Below the pieces are notes generated by a model that saw nothing but the letters and a program-made list of their open reading frames with translations, ran no database searches and was not told the origin of the DNA. This document shows positions 1 through 9,776 of a stretch of 60,054 bases of DNA, one piece after another (positions within the stretch are counted from its first letter, which is position 1; every line of letters starts with the position of its first letter). A program made the position numbers and the translations under genes. Source of the stretch: Sphingopyxis sp. (GTDB taxonomy: Bacteria > Pseudomonadota > Alphaproteobacteria > Sphingomonadales > Sphingomonadaceae); the NCBI GenBank assembly GCA_030148985.1, contig JASBSJ010000086.1, positions 1 through 60,054 on the forward strand, in the 5' to 3' direction.

Positions 1-481
1 CGGCGACCTGCCCGCGGCGGGCCTCGCCTTTGCCGAAATGGGCGGCCTCACGGGGCGCGGCGCGCGCCACCGCGTCGCAGTGCCCGGCGGGCACATCCTC
101 GTCATCGACGAAAGCTATAACGCCAATCCCGCATCGATGGCCGCGACCATCGGCCAGCTCGGCAGCGAATCCGGTGCGCGCAGGGTCGCGATTCTGGGCG
201 CGATGAAGGAGCTTGGCGATGGCGGCGAGGCCTATCATGCCGGTCTGGCCGCTCCGCTCGACGCAGCAGGTGTGCAGTTCGCCCTGCTTGTCGGCGAAGA
301 GATGGCGCCGCTCGCCAAAGCGCTTGAGGGGCGGATCGATTTCGCGCATGTGCCCGCGCACCCGGATGCCAAGGCGCGTCTGGGCGACTTGATCCGGCCG
401 GGGGACGCCGTGCTGGTCAAGGGGTCGAACAGCGTCGGCCTGTCGCATGTCGTGACGGCGCTGACGAGCGGGGACTATTGA
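1..481 (+). CDS. murF: MurF, UDP-MurNAc-tripeptide:D-Ala-D-Ala ligase (3' part only)
   Basis: MurF adds D-Ala-D-Ala to UDP-MurNAc-tripeptide in the cytoplasm, the last step in making the soluble peptidoglycan precursor. Only the C-terminal part (about 160 codons, frame starting at base 2) lies in the window; the start is off the left edge. The motif [11 protein letters not shown], typical of the central/C-terminal MurF region, is visible, followed by a Rossmann-like ligase C domain ending [11 protein letters not shown]. The stop TGA at 479-481 shares its A with the mraY ATG, so the two genes are probably translationally coupled. Position at the head of a mraY-murD-ftsW-murG run supports the call. 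Confidence 0.9.
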   Translation, partial: GDLPAAGLAFAEMGGLTGRGARHRVAVPGGHILVIDESYNANPASMAATIGQLGSESGARRVAILGAMKELGDGGEAYHAGLAAPLDAAGVQFALLVGEEMAPLAKALEGRIDFAHVPAHPDAKARLGDLIRPGDAVLVKGSNSVGLSHVVTALTSGDY

Positions 482-1551
482 TGCTATATTGGCTGGCGGA
501 ATGGCTTGGCTTTCCGGGGGTGCTCAACCTTATCCGCTATCTGAGCTTCCGCTCGGGCGCCGCGGTCGCGACCGCGATGATCCTGGGGCTTTGGATCGGG
601 CCGCGCTTCATCCTGATGCTGCGGATGCGGCAGGGCAAGGGGCAGCCGATCCGCGACGATGGCCCGCAAAGCCATCTCGCCAAAAAGGGCACGCCGACGA
701 TGGGCGGGCTGATGATCCTCATCTCGTTGATGATCTCCGCGCTCCTCTGGATGGACCTGTCGAACCGTTTCGTCTGGGCGTGCCTGTTCGTGACCGCGGG
801 GTTCGCGGTCGTCGGCTTCCTCGACGATTATGACAAGGTGACCAAGACCAGCCACCGCGGGATTCCGGGGCGAGTGCGGCTGCTCGTCGAATTCCTCATC
901 GCCGGGGTTGCGGTGCTGCTGATCGTCTCGCGCACCGGGACGGACCTGTATCTGCCCTTTTTCAGCGGCATCGTGATTCCGCTCGGGCCCTTTTATTATG
1001 TCTTTGCGATGGTGCTGATCGTCGGCTTCGGCAATGCGGTGAACCTGACCGACGGGCTCGACGGGCTCGCGACCTTCCCGGTCATCATCGCCAGCCTGAC
1101 CTTCCTCGTCATCGTCTATCTGTCGGGCAATGTGAAGTTCGCGGGCTATCTGGGCATCCCGCATGTTCCGGGCGCGGGCGAGCTGGCGGTTTTTGCCGCC
1201 GCGATCATCGGCGCCTGCCTGGCCTTCCTGTGGTTCAACGCGCCCCCGGCGGCGGTCTTCATGGGCGATACGGGCAGCCTGGCGCTCGGCGGCGCGCTCG
1301 CGACGATCGCGGTGACGGCGCAGCACGAACTGGTGCTCGTCGTCGTCGGCGGGCTGTTCGTGGTCGAGGCGCTGTCGGTGATCATCCAGGTCTTCTGGTA
1401 CAAGCGCACCGGCAAGCGCGTGTTCCGCATGGCGCCGATCCACCATCATTTCGAGCAGCTCGGCTGGCCCGAATCCACCGTCGTCATTCGCTTCTGGATC
1501 GTCTCGATCGTCCTGGCGCTTGCGGGACTCGCGACCTTGAAGCTGCGGTGA
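481..1551 (+). CDS. mraY: MraY, phospho-MurNAc-pentapeptide transferase
   Basis: Integral inner-membrane enzyme that transfers phospho-MurNAc-pentapeptide to undecaprenyl phosphate to make lipid I. The 356-residue length fits the family (about 360). Family marks: DDYDKVTK near residue 118, [13 protein letters not shown] near 186, and the HHHFEQLGW loop near the C terminus, separated by many hydrophobic helices. I use the ATG at 481 rather than the in-frame TTG at 478, because it overlaps the murF stop (TGATG) in the usual way. Its own stop (1549-1551) overlaps the GTG start of murD. Confidence 0.97.
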   Translation: MLYWLAEWLGFPGVLNLIRYLSFRSGAAVATAMILGLWIGPRFILMLRMRQGKGQPIRDDGPQSHLAKKGTPTMGGLMILISLMISALLWMDLSNRFVWACLFVTAGFAVVGFLDDYDKVTKTSHRGIPGRVRLLVEFLIAGVAVLLIVSRTGTDLYLPFFSGIVIPLGPFYYVFAMVLIVGFGNAVNLTDGLDGLATFPVIIASLTFLVIVYLSGNVKFAGYLGIPHVPGAGELAVFAAAIIGACLAFLWFNAPPAAVFMGDTGSLALGGALATIAVTAQHELVLVVVGGLFVVEALSVIIQVFWYKRTGKRVFRMAPIHHHFEQLGWPESTVVIRFWIVSIVLALAGLATLKLR

Positions 1552-2864
1552 TTACCTCGCGCGCCTTTGCCGGTCGCCGCTATGCGGTGCTGGGACTGGC
1601 GCGCTCGGGGCTTGCCACCGTCGAGGCGCTCGTCGCCAGCGGCGCGGGCGTCACCGCGTGGGACGATCGCGAGGATGCGCGCAACGCCGCGATGGCGCTG
1701 GGCGCCGATATCGGCGATCCGCTGGACATCGACCTGATCGGCTTTGCCGGCGTCGTCGTTTCGCCGGGGGTGCCGCTCAACCGCCACCCGATCGCGGCGC
1801 ACGCGCGCGACGCCCATGTGCCGATTATTGGCGACATCGAACTGTTCGCCGAAGCGCGCAGCGAGCTGCCGCCGCACAAGGTTGTCGGCATCACCGGCAC
1901 CAACGGCAAGTCGACGGTCACCGCGCTGATCGCGCATATGCTCGAAAGCGCGGGCGTGCCCGCGCTGATGGGCGGCAATATCGGCCTGCCGATCCTGACG
2001 CGCGAGCCGCTGACCCCCAATGAAAACGGCGTCGGGGTCTATGTGCTCGAACTGTCGAGTTACCAGATCGACCTTGCGCACAGCCTGGCGTGCGACGTTG
2101 CGGTGCTGACCAACATCAGCCCCGACCATCTCGACCGCTATGACGGGTTCGAGGGTTATGCGGCGTCGAAAGCACGGCTGTTCAGTCTGCAACACCGCGA
2201 TCAGGTCGCGATCATCGCCATCGACGACGATCCGTCGAAAATGATCGCGAGCCGGGTGAACCATCGCCTCCACCGCGTCTCGGCAAAAGACATCGACCCC
2301 GCAGATCAGGCGCGCTGGCCCGCGCTGCAAGGTCCGCACAATGCGCAGAACGCCGTCTGCGCGATCGCGGTGTGCCGCGTGCTGGGGCTGGACGACGAAG
2401 CGATCGAACGCGGCCTTGCGACCTTCCGGTCGTTGCCGCACCGCATGGAATTGGTCGGCGAAGCCCGTGGCGCCCGCTGGTATAATGACAGCAAGGCGAC
2501 CAACGCGGCTTCCGCTGCACCGGCGCTGGCGGCGTTTCCGCCGGCGCCGGACCAGCGTTTGCACTTGATCGCAGGCGGACAGGCGAAGGGCGACGGGCTG
2601 GCGGCGTGCCGGCCGTGGTTCGGCCATGTCAAACGCGCCTATCTGATCGGCGAAGCGATGGAGCCCTTCGCCGCCGAAATCGGCGATGCGATTGCGATCG
2701 AACGGTCGGGGAACATGGCAACGGCGGTCGAGCAGGCGGCGGCGGCGGTGCAGCCCGGCGACGTCGTGCTGCTGTCGCCTGCCTGCGCGTCGTTCGACCA
2801 GTTCAAGGATTATGAGGCGCGCGGCGATGCGTTTCGCGCCGCGGTCGAGGCGCTCGGGGCATGA
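1548..2864 (+). CDS. murD: MurD, UDP-MurNAc-L-alanine:D-glutamate ligase
   Basis: Cytoplasmic Mur ligase adding D-Glu to UDP-MurNAc-L-Ala with ATP. The P-loop [10 protein letters not shown] and the Mur-ligase middle-domain motif [10 protein letters not shown] are present, and the C-terminal domain ends with [12 protein letters not shown], typical of MurD. The reading frame stays open well upstream inside mraY. The GTG at 1548 is chosen because it begins right before the conserved N-terminal dinucleotide-binding-like fold ([10 protein letters not shown]), gives a normal length of 438 residues, and overlaps the mraY stop (GTGA). The end overlaps ftsW by ATGA. Confidence 0.96.
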   Translation: MITSRAFAGRRYAVLGLARSGLATVEALVASGAGVTAWDDREDARNAAMALGADIGDPLDIDLIGFAGVVVSPGVPLNRHPIAAHARDAHVPIIGDIELFAEARSELPPHKVVGITGTNGKSTVTALIAHMLESAGVPALMGGNIGLPILTREPLTPNENGVGVYVLELSSYQIDLAHSLACDVAVLTNISPDHLDRYDGFEGYAASKARLFSLQHRDQVAIIAIDDDPSKMIASRVNHRLHRVSAKDIDPADQARWPALQGPHNAQNAVCAIAVCRVLGLDDEAIERGLATFRSLPHRMELVGEARGARWYNDSKATNAASAAPALAAFPPAPDQRLHLIAGGQAKGDGLAACRPWFGHVKRAYLIGEAMEPFAAEIGDAIAIERSGNMATAVEQAAAAVQPGDVVLLSPACASFDQFKDYEARGDAFRAAVEALGA

Positions 2865-4093
2865 GCGGGGGGGACAATATGGAGACGGCCGAACGTCCGG
2901 TGATCGCCGCCACGCGCACGACGAAACGTCGCGGCCCGCGCTTCAGCCGCGCCGACCGCACCCCGCTCGGCCTGTGGTTCTGGGAAATAGACCGCGTGCT
3001 GCTGCTGCTCGTGTCGATGCTGATCGCGATCGGGCTGGTCGCGGTTGCGGCGGCGTCGCCGGTTGCGGCGCAAAAATTGTCGACGAGCACCGCATCGCTC
3101 GACCCGCTCTACTATTTCTATCGCCAGCTGATGTGGGTGATCGTCGGCGTGCCGGTGATGCTGGCGGTATCGATGCTCCCCAAACCGCAGGCGCGGCGCT
3201 TCGCCATTTACGGCATGGTCGTTTTCATGATTCTGCTCTTTCTTGTGCCGTTGGCGGGGACGACGGTGAACGGCGCGCAGCGCTGGATTGGCAGCGGGGT
3301 TTTCCGGTTGCAGCCGTCGGAGTTCTTGAAACCCTTTTTCGCCGTGTCGCTCGCGTGGATATTGTCGCTGCGCCTGCATGACCAGAGCCTGCCCGTCGTC
3401 CCGCTCGCCGCGGCGCTCACCGGGGTCATTGCGCTGCTCTTGATGGGACAGCCCGACCTTGGCCAGACGGTGATCTTTGCCGCGACCTGGTTCGTGCTCG
3501 TGCTTGTCGCTGGGCTGTCGATGCGGATCATGGGGATGCTTGCGGGCGCGGGTGTCGCCGGGTTGATCCTCGCCTATTTCTTCTATCCTGTGGCGCAGCA
3601 GCGCATCAACATCTGGCTGTTCGCCGAAGGCGACAGTTTCCAGGTCGACAAGGCGCATGCGACGCTGACCGCCGGCGGTCTGATCGGCACCGGCCCCGGC
3701 GCGGGGCTCGCCAAGTTCCAGCTGCCCGAAGCGCATACCGACTATATCTTCTCGGTGATCGGTGAAGAGTTCGGGATGATCGCCTGCATTGCGATCGCCA
3801 TCCTCTATCTGGCGATCATCGTCCGCGTGCTCGTCCGCCTGCTCGACGAGGAGGACAGCTTTCTGATCCTCGCCGTCGCGGGGCTGATCGCGCAGTTCGG
3901 GGGACAGGCGGTGATCAACATGGCGGTGAATACGCAGATCTTCCCGTCAAAAGGGATGACCTTGCCCTTCATCAGCTATGGCGGATCGTCGTTCATCGCC
4001 TTGTCGATCGGCATGGGTTTGCTCTTGTCGCTGACCCGGCGAAACCCCTATGCGGCGCGGGTGTCGATGACCCGCAACTGGAACAAGAAATGA
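2861..4093 (+). CDS. ftsW: FtsW, septal peptidoglycan glycosyltransferase (SEDS)
   Basis: Multi-pass inner-membrane SEDS protein that polymerises lipid II at the division site together with the class B PBP FtsI. At 410 residues it shows about ten hydrophobic segments after a charged cytoplasmic N terminus of about 45 residues. SEDS hallmarks include NGAQRWIG near residue 127, the PSEFLKPF stretch just after, and GMTLPFISYGGSS near the C terminus. The ATG overlaps the murD stop (ATGA at 2861-2864). An internal ATG at 2879 is an alternative start. Ten bases separate it from murG. Confidence 0.96.
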   Translation: MSGGDNMETAERPVIAATRTTKRRGPRFSRADRTPLGLWFWEIDRVLLLLVSMLIAIGLVAVAAASPVAAQKLSTSTASLDPLYYFYRQLMWVIVGVPVMLAVSMLPKPQARRFAIYGMVVFMILLFLVPLAGTTVNGAQRWIGSGVFRLQPSEFLKPFFAVSLAWILSLRLHDQSLPVVPLAAALTGVIALLLMGQPDLGQTVIFAATWFVLVLVAGLSMRIMGMLAGAGVAGLILAYFFYPVAQQRINIWLFAEGDSFQVDKAHATLTAGGLIGTGPGAGLAKFQLPEAHTDYIFSVIGEEFGMIACIAIAILYLAIIVRVLVRLLDEEDSFLILAVAGLIAQFGGQAVINMAVNTQIFPSKGMTLPFISYGGSSFIALSIGMGLLLSLTRRNPYAARVSMTRNWNKK

Positions 4094-4103
4094 CGGCCCC
4101 CGC

Positions 4104-5285
4104 ATGACCGCAACGCGCCACTTCCTCCTCGCCGCCGGCGGCACCGGCGGGCATATGCTTCCCGCCTATGCGCTGGCGGGTGAGCTGATCGCGCGCGGGC
4201 ACCGCGTCGCGCTGGTCAGCGATGATCGCGGCCTCAAGATTCCGGGCGCCCCCGCCGAGATGGAGACGCATGTCCTGCCCGCCGGGCGCGCATCGGGCGG
4301 GCCGCTTGGTTGGCTGAAGGGCGCGCTGGCGATCCGCAAGGGGCGGCGCATGGCGATCGAACTGATCGACGAATTCGACCCCGCGGTCGTTGTTGGCTTC
4401 GGCGGCTATCCCTCGCTGCCGAGCCTGCTTGCCGCCGGGGCGACCAAGCGGCCGCGCGTGCTCCATGAGCAGAATGCCGTGCTCGGCCGCGTCAACCGGC
4501 TGATGGCGCCGCGCGTCGATGCGGTGGCGGTCGCCTATCGCAATATCCAGCGTTACCCCGCCGGGCACGAACTCAAGAAACATATCACCGGCAACCCGGT
4601 ACGCGACGAGATTGTGGCGATCCGTGATGACGGTTTCCCGCCGCTGCCCGAGGACGGCATCGTTCGTCTGCTCGTGGTCGGCGGAAGCCTGGGCGCGACG
4701 GTGCTCAGCGAGGTCGTGCCAGCGGCCATCGCGATGTTGCCGCGCGCGCTGCTCGACCGGTTGCAGGTCGTCCAGCAATGTCGCGAGGCTGATCTGGAAA
4801 CAGTGCGCGCCAAATATGCCGAGCTCGGCGTCGCTGCCGAATGCGCTCCGTACATTAAGGATTTCCCCGAGCGGTTGCGCTGGGCGCATCTCGTCATCGC
4901 GCGCGCGGGTGCCTCGACCGTCGCCGAGCTGGCCTGCGCGGGCCGTCCTGCAATCTTCGTGCCCTATCCAAGTGCGATGGACGATCACCAGACCTATAAT
5001 GTCGTCGATCTGGTCGAGGCGGGAGGGGCGATTTCGTTTCCGCAGCCCGATTTCACGCCGGCGGAGGTTGCCAAACATATCCAGCGCATGGCGCTCGAAG
5101 CCGGCGCGCTCGAAGAGGCCGCCGAACGCGCCGCGAGCTGCGGGCTTCCCGACGCGACGCGCGACCTGGCCGATCTGGTCGAATCCTTCGCCGCGCCGCC
5201 GATGATGGACGTGATCCGCGTCGGCGCGACGGCGCAGCGCGCGTCGGCGCGCGGCACCGCAGCGGCGCGGCGGGAGGCGAACTGA
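4104..5285 (+). CDS. murG: MurG, lipid II-forming GlcNAc transferase
   Basis: Peripheral inner-membrane GT-B enzyme that adds GlcNAc to lipid I, giving lipid II. The N-terminal loop [12 protein letters not shown] and the second glycine loop GGSLGA near residue 193 are classic MurG. The UDP-GlcNAc-binding end of the C domain ([10 protein letters not shown], then YPSAMDDHQ) is intact. The protein is 393 residues, slightly long because of an Ala/Arg-rich tail of about 25 residues. The stop overlaps the murC ATG (TGATG). Confidence 0.96.
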   Translation: MTATRHFLLAAGGTGGHMLPAYALAGELIARGHRVALVSDDRGLKIPGAPAEMETHVLPAGRASGGPLGWLKGALAIRKGRRMAIELIDEFDPAVVVGFGGYPSLPSLLAAGATKRPRVLHEQNAVLGRVNRLMAPRVDAVAVAYRNIQRYPAGHELKKHITGNPVRDEIVAIRDDGFPPLPEDGIVRLLVVGGSLGATVLSEVVPAAIAMLPRALLDRLQVVQQCREADLETVRAKYAELGVAAECAPYIKDFPERLRWAHLVIARAGASTVAELACAGRPAIFVPYPSAMDDHQTYNVVDLVEAGGAISFPQPDFTPAEVAKHIQRMALEAGALEEAAERAASCGLPDATRDLADLVESFAAPPMMDVIRVGATAQRASARGTAAARREAN

Positions 5286-6718
5286 TGCGCGGCGTTGCGA
5301 CCGACATCGGCACGATCCACTTCATCGGCATCGGCGGCATCGGCATGTCGGGCATCGCCGAGGTGATGCACAACCTCGGCTACCGCGTGCAGGGTAGCGA
5401 CATCGCCGATAGCTATGTCGTCGAAGGGCTTCGCAAGCGCGGGATCAAGGTCGCGATCGGCCATGCGCCGGAGAATGTCGATGGCGTGGCGGTCGTCGTT
5501 ACCTCGACCGCGGTGAAACGCGGCAATCCGGAGGTCGAGGCGGCGCTCGCGCAGCGTATTCCCATCGTCCGTCGTGCCGAAATGCTCGCCGAACTGATGC
5601 GGCTGAAATCGACCGTCGCGATCGCGGGAACGCATGGCAAGACGACGACGACCAGCCTTGTCGCGGCGCTGCTCGACGCGGGCGGGATCGATCCGACCGT
5701 CATCAACGGCGGCATCATCAACAATTATGGTTCGAACGCGCGGCTCGGCGCGTCGGACTGGATGGTGGTCGAGGCCGACGAGAGCGACGGCAGCTTCCTG
5801 CGACTCGACGGGACGATCGCGGTCGTCACCAACATCGATCCCGAACATCTCGACCATTATGGCAGCTTCGACGCGATCAAGGATGCCTTCGTCGAGTTCA
5901 TCGAGAACGTCCCATTTTACGGCGCGGCGATGCTGTGCCTCGACCATCCTGAGGTGCAGGCGATCATCCCGCGCATCCGCGACCGCCGGATCATCACTTA
6001 TGGTTTTTCTGCCCAAGCCGACGTGCGCGGCACCAATGTGACGCCCGGCCCCGACGGCAACCGCTTCGACGTGGTCGTGCGCGACCGCGACGGGAACAGC
6101 CGGACGATCGAGGGCATCCATCTGCCGATGTCGGGGCGCCACAATGTCCAGAATGCGCTCGCGGCCGTCGCCGTCGCGCTGCACATGGGGGTTAACGACG
6201 ACAAGATCGTTTCGGGCTTCAACGGTTTTGCGGGGGTCAAGCGCCGTTTCACCAAGGTCGGCGAGATTGCCGCGGGTGGGGGCGCCCTGACCGTGATCGA
6301 CGATTATGCGCACCATCCGGTCGAAATTCGCGCGGTGCTGTCGGCGGCGCGCGAAGGCGCGGGGGCCGGGCGCGTCGTCGCGGTCGTCCAGCCGCACCGC
6401 TTCACGCGCCTTCGCGATCATATGGACGATTTCCAGCAGGCGTTTAACGACGCCGACATGGTGCTGGCGCTGCCCGTCTATGCGGCGGGTGAAAGCCCGA
6501 TCGAGGGCGTATCTTCGGACACGCTGGTGCAGGGGCTGCGCGACCGCGGGCATCGCCAGGCGAATGTCGTCGCCGACGCGAGCGCGCTGGCTGCCTCCAT
6601 CGCGGCGAGCATCAAGGCGGGCGATCTGGGCGCGGGTGATATGATCATCTGCCTCGGCGCGGGCGACATCACCAAGATGGCGGCCGGGCTGGCAAGCGCG
6701 GTGGAGAACGCGGCGTGA
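5285..6718 (+). CDS. murC: MurC, UDP-MurNAc:L-alanine ligase
   Basis: Cytoplasmic ATP-dependent ligase adding the first amino acid (L-Ala) to UDP-MurNAc. Visible marks are the N-terminal glycine loop [11 protein letters not shown], the P-loop [10 protein letters not shown] near residue 117, and the C-terminal-domain motif [10 protein letters not shown] near residue 339. Its 477 residues match the family. It is the last gene of the overlapping mraY-murC run; after it comes the first of two palindromic elements (6732-6864), so murB is set apart from murC by about 150 bases. Confidence 0.97.
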   Translation: MRGVATDIGTIHFIGIGGIGMSGIAEVMHNLGYRVQGSDIADSYVVEGLRKRGIKVAIGHAPENVDGVAVVVTSTAVKRGNPEVEAALAQRIPIVRRAEMLAELMRLKSTVAIAGTHGKTTTTSLVAALLDAGGIDPTVINGGIINNYGSNARLGASDWMVVEADESDGSFLRLDGTIAVVTNIDPEHLDHYGSFDAIKDAFVEFIENVPFYGAAMLCLDHPEVQAIIPRIRDRRIITYGFSAQADVRGTNVTPGPDGNRFDVVVRDRDGNSRTIEGIHLPMSGRHNVQNALAAVAVALHMGVNDDKIVSGFNGFAGVKRRFTKVGEIAAGGGALTVIDDYAHHPVEIRAVLSAAREGAGAGRVVAVVQPHRFTRLRDHMDDFQQAFNDADMVLALPVYAAGESPIEGVSSDTLVQGLRDRGHRQANVVADASALAASIAASIKAGDLGAGDMIICLGAGDITKMAAGLASAVENAA

Positions 6719-6731
6719 GCGGCGCGCAGCC

Positions 6732-6864
6732 GATCCTCCCCGGCACGGGGAGGGGGACCATGCGAAGCATGGTGGAGGGGTACGCGGTGTCGAGCGCGGC
6801 GTATGACCTCCCGTGCCCCTCCACCACCCTTCGGGTGGTCCCCCTCCCCCGTTGGGGGAGGATC
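6732..6864. repeat. 133-bp palindromic element, copy 1 (before murB)
   Basis: A large imperfect palindrome bounded by GATCCTCCCC on the left and GGGGAGGATC on the right. Each half contains a smaller hairpin (CCATGCGAAGCATGG; CCACCCTTCGGGTGG), so the transcript can fold into one long arm or several local stems. A second copy of the same length lies at 7780-7912, and a diverged relative at 14322-14457. The right end supplies GGGGGAGG three to eight bases before the murB GTG. It carries no gene. Confidence 0.9.
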
Positions 6865-6866
6865 GC

Positions 6867-7766
6867 GTGACCACCGCCACCACCCTCCCATCCGTCCGCG
6901 GCAAGCTCACCCCCAACGCCCCGCTGGCACCGCTCGTCTGGTTCAAGTCGGGCGGCCCCGCCGACTGGCTGTTCGAACCCAAGGACGCCGACGATCTCGC
7001 CGATTTCCTGCGCGACCTTGATCCCGCGGTTCCCGTAATGGCGCTCGGACTCGGATCGAACCTGATCGTCCGCGACGGCGGCTTTCCGGGCGTCGTCGTC
7101 CGGCTCGGTAAGGCCTTCGCGAAGGTGGAGGCGATCGACGCTACCACATTGCGTTGCGGCGGCGGCGCGTCGGGCATTCTCGTGTCCTCGACCGCGCGCG
7201 ACGCGGGCATCGCCGGCATGGAATTCCTGCGCTCGATCCCCGGCACGGTCGGCGGTTTCGTACGCATGAACGGCGGCGCCTATGGCGGCGAGGTCAAGGA
7301 TATATTGGTCGATTGCGAGGTCGTTTTGCGCTCGGGCGAGCGCCGCACGCTTGCGCTCGCCGACCTTGGCTACACCTATCGCCACAGCGAACTGCCCGAG
7401 GGCGCGGTCGTCGTCGGCGCCACCTTTCGCGGCCGCCCCGGCGAACCCGCGGCGATCCAGGCCGAAATGGACCGCATTTCGGCGAGCCGCGAGGCGTCGC
7501 AGCCGTTGCGTTCGAAGACCGGCGGATCGACCTTCAAGAACCCCGACGGGCATAAGGCGTGGCAGCTCGTCGATGCGGCCGGGTGCCGCGGCCTCACGGT
7601 CGGCGGCGCGCAGGTCAGCGAGAAACACACCAATTTCCTCATCAACACCGGCGATGCGACGAGCGCCGACATCGAGGCACTGGGCGAGGAAGTCCGCCGC
7701 CGGGTGAAGGACAAGAGCGGCGTGGAATTGCAATGGGAGATTCAGCGCGTGGGGGTGATGAAGTGA
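6867..7766 (+). CDS. murB: MurB, UDP-N-acetylenolpyruvoylglucosamine reductase
   Basis: FAD- and NADPH-dependent cytoplasmic reductase making UDP-MurNAc. The FAD-binding motif LGLGSNLIVRDGGFPG is near residue 54; the proton-donor Ser is in GGSTFKNPDG near 220; the C-terminal catalytic Glu is in ELQWEIQRVG. The GTG at 6867 is chosen, giving 299 residues. The frame is open back to a GTG at 6813, but that would add 18 residues (MPLHHPSGGPPPPLGEDR) that are pure translation of the palindromic element, and the same 18 residues precede ddl. The Shine-Dalgarno GGGGGAGG is the end of that element. Confidence 0.95.
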   Translation: MTTATTLPSVRGKLTPNAPLAPLVWFKSGGPADWLFEPKDADDLADFLRDLDPAVPVMALGLGSNLIVRDGGFPGVVVRLGKAFAKVEAIDATTLRCGGGASGILVSSTARDAGIAGMEFLRSIPGTVGGFVRMNGGAYGGEVKDILVDCEVVLRSGERRTLALADLGYTYRHSELPEGAVVVGATFRGRPGEPAAIQAEMDRISASREASQPLRSKTGGSTFKNPDGHKAWQLVDAAGCRGLTVGGAQVSEKHTNFLINTGDATSADIEALGEEVRRRVKDKSGVELQWEIQRVGVMK

Positions 7767-7779
7767 GCGTGGCAACGCC

Positions 7780-7912
7780 GATCCTCCCCGGAACGGGGAG
7801 GGGGACCATGCGAAGCATGGTGGAGGGGTACGTGCAGCCGAACTCCGCGTATGAACTCGCGTGCCCCTCCACCACCCTTCGGGTGGTCCCCCTCCCCCGT
7901 TGGGGGAGGATC
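7780..7912. repeat. 133-bp palindromic element, copy 2 (before ddl)
   Basis: Second copy of the element at 6732-6864, with the same length, the same GATCCTCCCC/GGGGAGGATC ends and the same internal hairpins; the copies differ mainly at the palindrome centre. It begins about 13 bases after the murB stop and ends two bases before the ddl ATG, again giving that gene its GGGGGAGG ribosome-binding sequence. Confidence 0.9.
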
Positions 7913-7914
7913 GC

Positions 7915-8838
7915 ATGAGGGGCCCCTGGCATGTCGCCGTCCTGATGGGCGGCTGGTCCGCCGAGCGCGAGGTGTCGCTGATGAGCGGCAAGGGCGTTGC
8001 CGACGCGCTCGAATCGCGTGGACATAAGGTCACGCGTATCGACATGGACCGAGACGTCGCGCTGCGGCTCGCGGAGGCGAAGCCCGATGTCGTTTTCAAC
8101 GCCCTCCACGGCGTTCCCGGCGAGGACGGGACGGTGCAGGGGATGCTCGACCTGATGGGGCTGAAATATACGCACAGCGGGCTCGTCACCTCGGTGATCG
8201 CGATCGACAAGGAGTTGACGAAGCAAGCGCTGGTGCCGCATGGAATCCCGATGCCGACGGGGACCATGGTCGACAGCGAGAGCCTGTTCACAGTCGATCC
8301 CTTGCCGCGCCCCTATGTGCTGAAACCCGTCAACGAAGGTTCGTCGGTCGGGGTCGCGATCGTCAAGGACGACAGCAATTACGGCAATCCCATTTCGCGC
8401 GAAGCGGTCGGCCCCTGGCAGGAGTTCGACCGCCTGCTCGCCGAACCCTTCATCAAGGGGCGCGAGCTGACCGTCGCGGTGCTCGGCGACACGGCGCTCG
8501 CCGTCACCGAATTGCGCGTGAAATCGGGCTTCTACGATTATGACGCCAAATATACCGACGGACTGACCGAGCATGTCTGCCCCGCCGACGTGCCCGCCGA
8601 TGTCGCGCAGCGGATGAAGGATCTGGCGCTGCAGGCGCATCGGCTGCTCGGCTGCAAGGGCGCCTCGCGCTCGGACTTTCGCTGGGACGACGAGCATGGG
8701 CTCGCGGGCATCTATTTGCTCGAAGTCAACACCCAGCCGGGGATGACGCCTTTGAGCCTGGTGCCCGAACAGGGGCGTGCGGTCGGCATGGATTATGCCG
8801 AGCTTGTCGAACGCATCGTGGGGGAGGCGCTTGCATGA
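7915..8838 (+). CDS. ddl: Ddl, D-alanine:D-alanine ligase
   Basis: ATP-grasp ligase making the D-Ala-D-Ala dipeptide used by MurF. N-terminal VLMGGWSAEREVSLMSG, the ATP-grasp lysine region PYVLKPVNEGSSVGV near residue 137, and the C-terminal LLEVNTQPGMTPLSLVPEQ metal/substrate loop are all present. The start ATG at 7915 gives 307 residues; the frame extends upstream only through the palindromic element and that extension is rejected. The end overlaps ftsQ by ATGA. Confidence 0.97.
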   Translation: MRGPWHVAVLMGGWSAEREVSLMSGKGVADALESRGHKVTRIDMDRDVALRLAEAKPDVVFNALHGVPGEDGTVQGMLDLMGLKYTHSGLVTSVIAIDKELTKQALVPHGIPMPTGTMVDSESLFTVDPLPRPYVLKPVNEGSSVGVAIVKDDSNYGNPISREAVGPWQEFDRLLAEPFIKGRELTVAVLGDTALAVTELRVKSGFYDYDAKYTDGLTEHVCPADVPADVAQRMKDLALQAHRLLGCKGASRSDFRWDDEHGLAGIYLLEVNTQPGMTPLSLVPEQGRAVGMDYAELVERIVGEALA

Positions 8839-9773
8839 GTAGCACGAAGATCAAGCGCGCCAAGGCGCCGCCGCGGCGGCCCGCACGCGCGCCGAAGAAA
8901 CGGCGCAAGGTGCAGACTTCGCGCCTCAACGCGATCATCAACGCGCTGCCGATCAGTCCGCAGCGATTGCAAAAGATCGCCAACTGGACGGTGGCCATCA
9001 GCCTGTTCGCGGTCGCCGGTCTCGCCGCGCACGCAACGGGCGTCACCGCGAAAATCCATGAAGAATATGCGCAGGCGGTCGGCCGCGCGGGCTTTCAGGT
9101 CAAGAAGGTCGAGGTCGTCGGCGCCGACCGGATCGACCGGCTGAAAGTCTATGACATTGCGCTCGCGCAAAAGGACCGCTCGATGGCGACGGTCGACCTT
9201 GACGGGGTGCGCGGCGATTTGATGCGCTATGGCTGGATCAAGGATGCGCGCGTGTCGCGGCGCTTGCCCGACACATTGGTCGTCGACATCGTCGAACGCA
9301 CCCCCGCGGCGATCTGGCAGCATAATAACCGCCTGTCGCTGATCGACGAAAAGGGCGTCGTGCTCGAACCCGTCACCGTCGCGACGATGCCCGACCTCCC
9401 GCTCGTCATCGGGCCGAAGGCGAACCAGCGGTCGCAGGATCTGGCGCGCCTCCTGTCCGAAGCGAGCAGCCTCAAGGAATTGCTTGCGGGCGCGACATGG
9501 GTCGGCAACCGCCGCTGGGATTTGCGCTTCCGCAGCGGCGAGACGCTGTCGCTGCCCGAAGGCGAAGAGGCGGCGAAAGCGGCGCTGGCCAAATTTGCGC
9601 ATATGGACGGCGCCAACCGCCTGCTCGGCCGCGGCATCTTGCGCTTCGACATGCGCGACCCTGCGCGTTTCGTGCTGCGCCTGCCGCACGAGGGACAGGT
9701 CGCGCCCGCGAAACTCGACGATGCGCGCGCGGCGGTCGATGCGGTCGCCGTCAGCCAGTCGAACGAGGGATAA
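8835..9773 (+). CDS. ftsQ: FtsQ, divisome assembly protein
   Basis: Bitopic inner-membrane protein that links early and late divisome proteins, binding FtsB/FtsL through its periplasmic part. The 312-residue protein has a very basic cytoplasmic N terminus (residues 1-30 rich in Lys/Arg), one membrane segment at about 50-68, then a POTRA-like region starting FQVKKVEVVGADRI near 85, followed by the FtsQ beta domain. The ATG overlaps the ddl stop. Only three bases separate its stop from the ftsA ATG. Confidence 0.93.
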   Translation: MSSTKIKRAKAPPRRPARAPKKRRKVQTSRLNAIINALPISPQRLQKIANWTVAISLFAVAGLAAHATGVTAKIHEEYAQAVGRAGFQVKKVEVVGADRIDRLKVYDIALAQKDRSMATVDLDGVRGDLMRYGWIKDARVSRRLPDTLVVDIVERTPAAIWQHNNRLSLIDEKGVVLEPVTVATMPDLPLVIGPKANQRSQDLARLLSEASSLKELLAGATWVGNRRWDLRFRSGETLSLPEGEEAAKAALAKFAHMDGANRLLGRGILRFDMRDPARFVLRLPHEGQVAPAKLDDARAAVDAVAVSQSNEG

Positions 9774-9776
9774 AAG

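Noticed and set aside
6813-6866. N-terminal extension of MurB (and the matching one of Ddl at 7861-7914)
   Set aside because: The identical 18 residues before two unrelated enzymes are translation of the shared palindromic element, and the Shine-Dalgarno lies inside it.
4994-7267. 757-codon minus-strand frame across murG-murC-murB
   Set aside because: Antisense shadow of well-supported mur genes; no domain features and it crosses a palindromic element.
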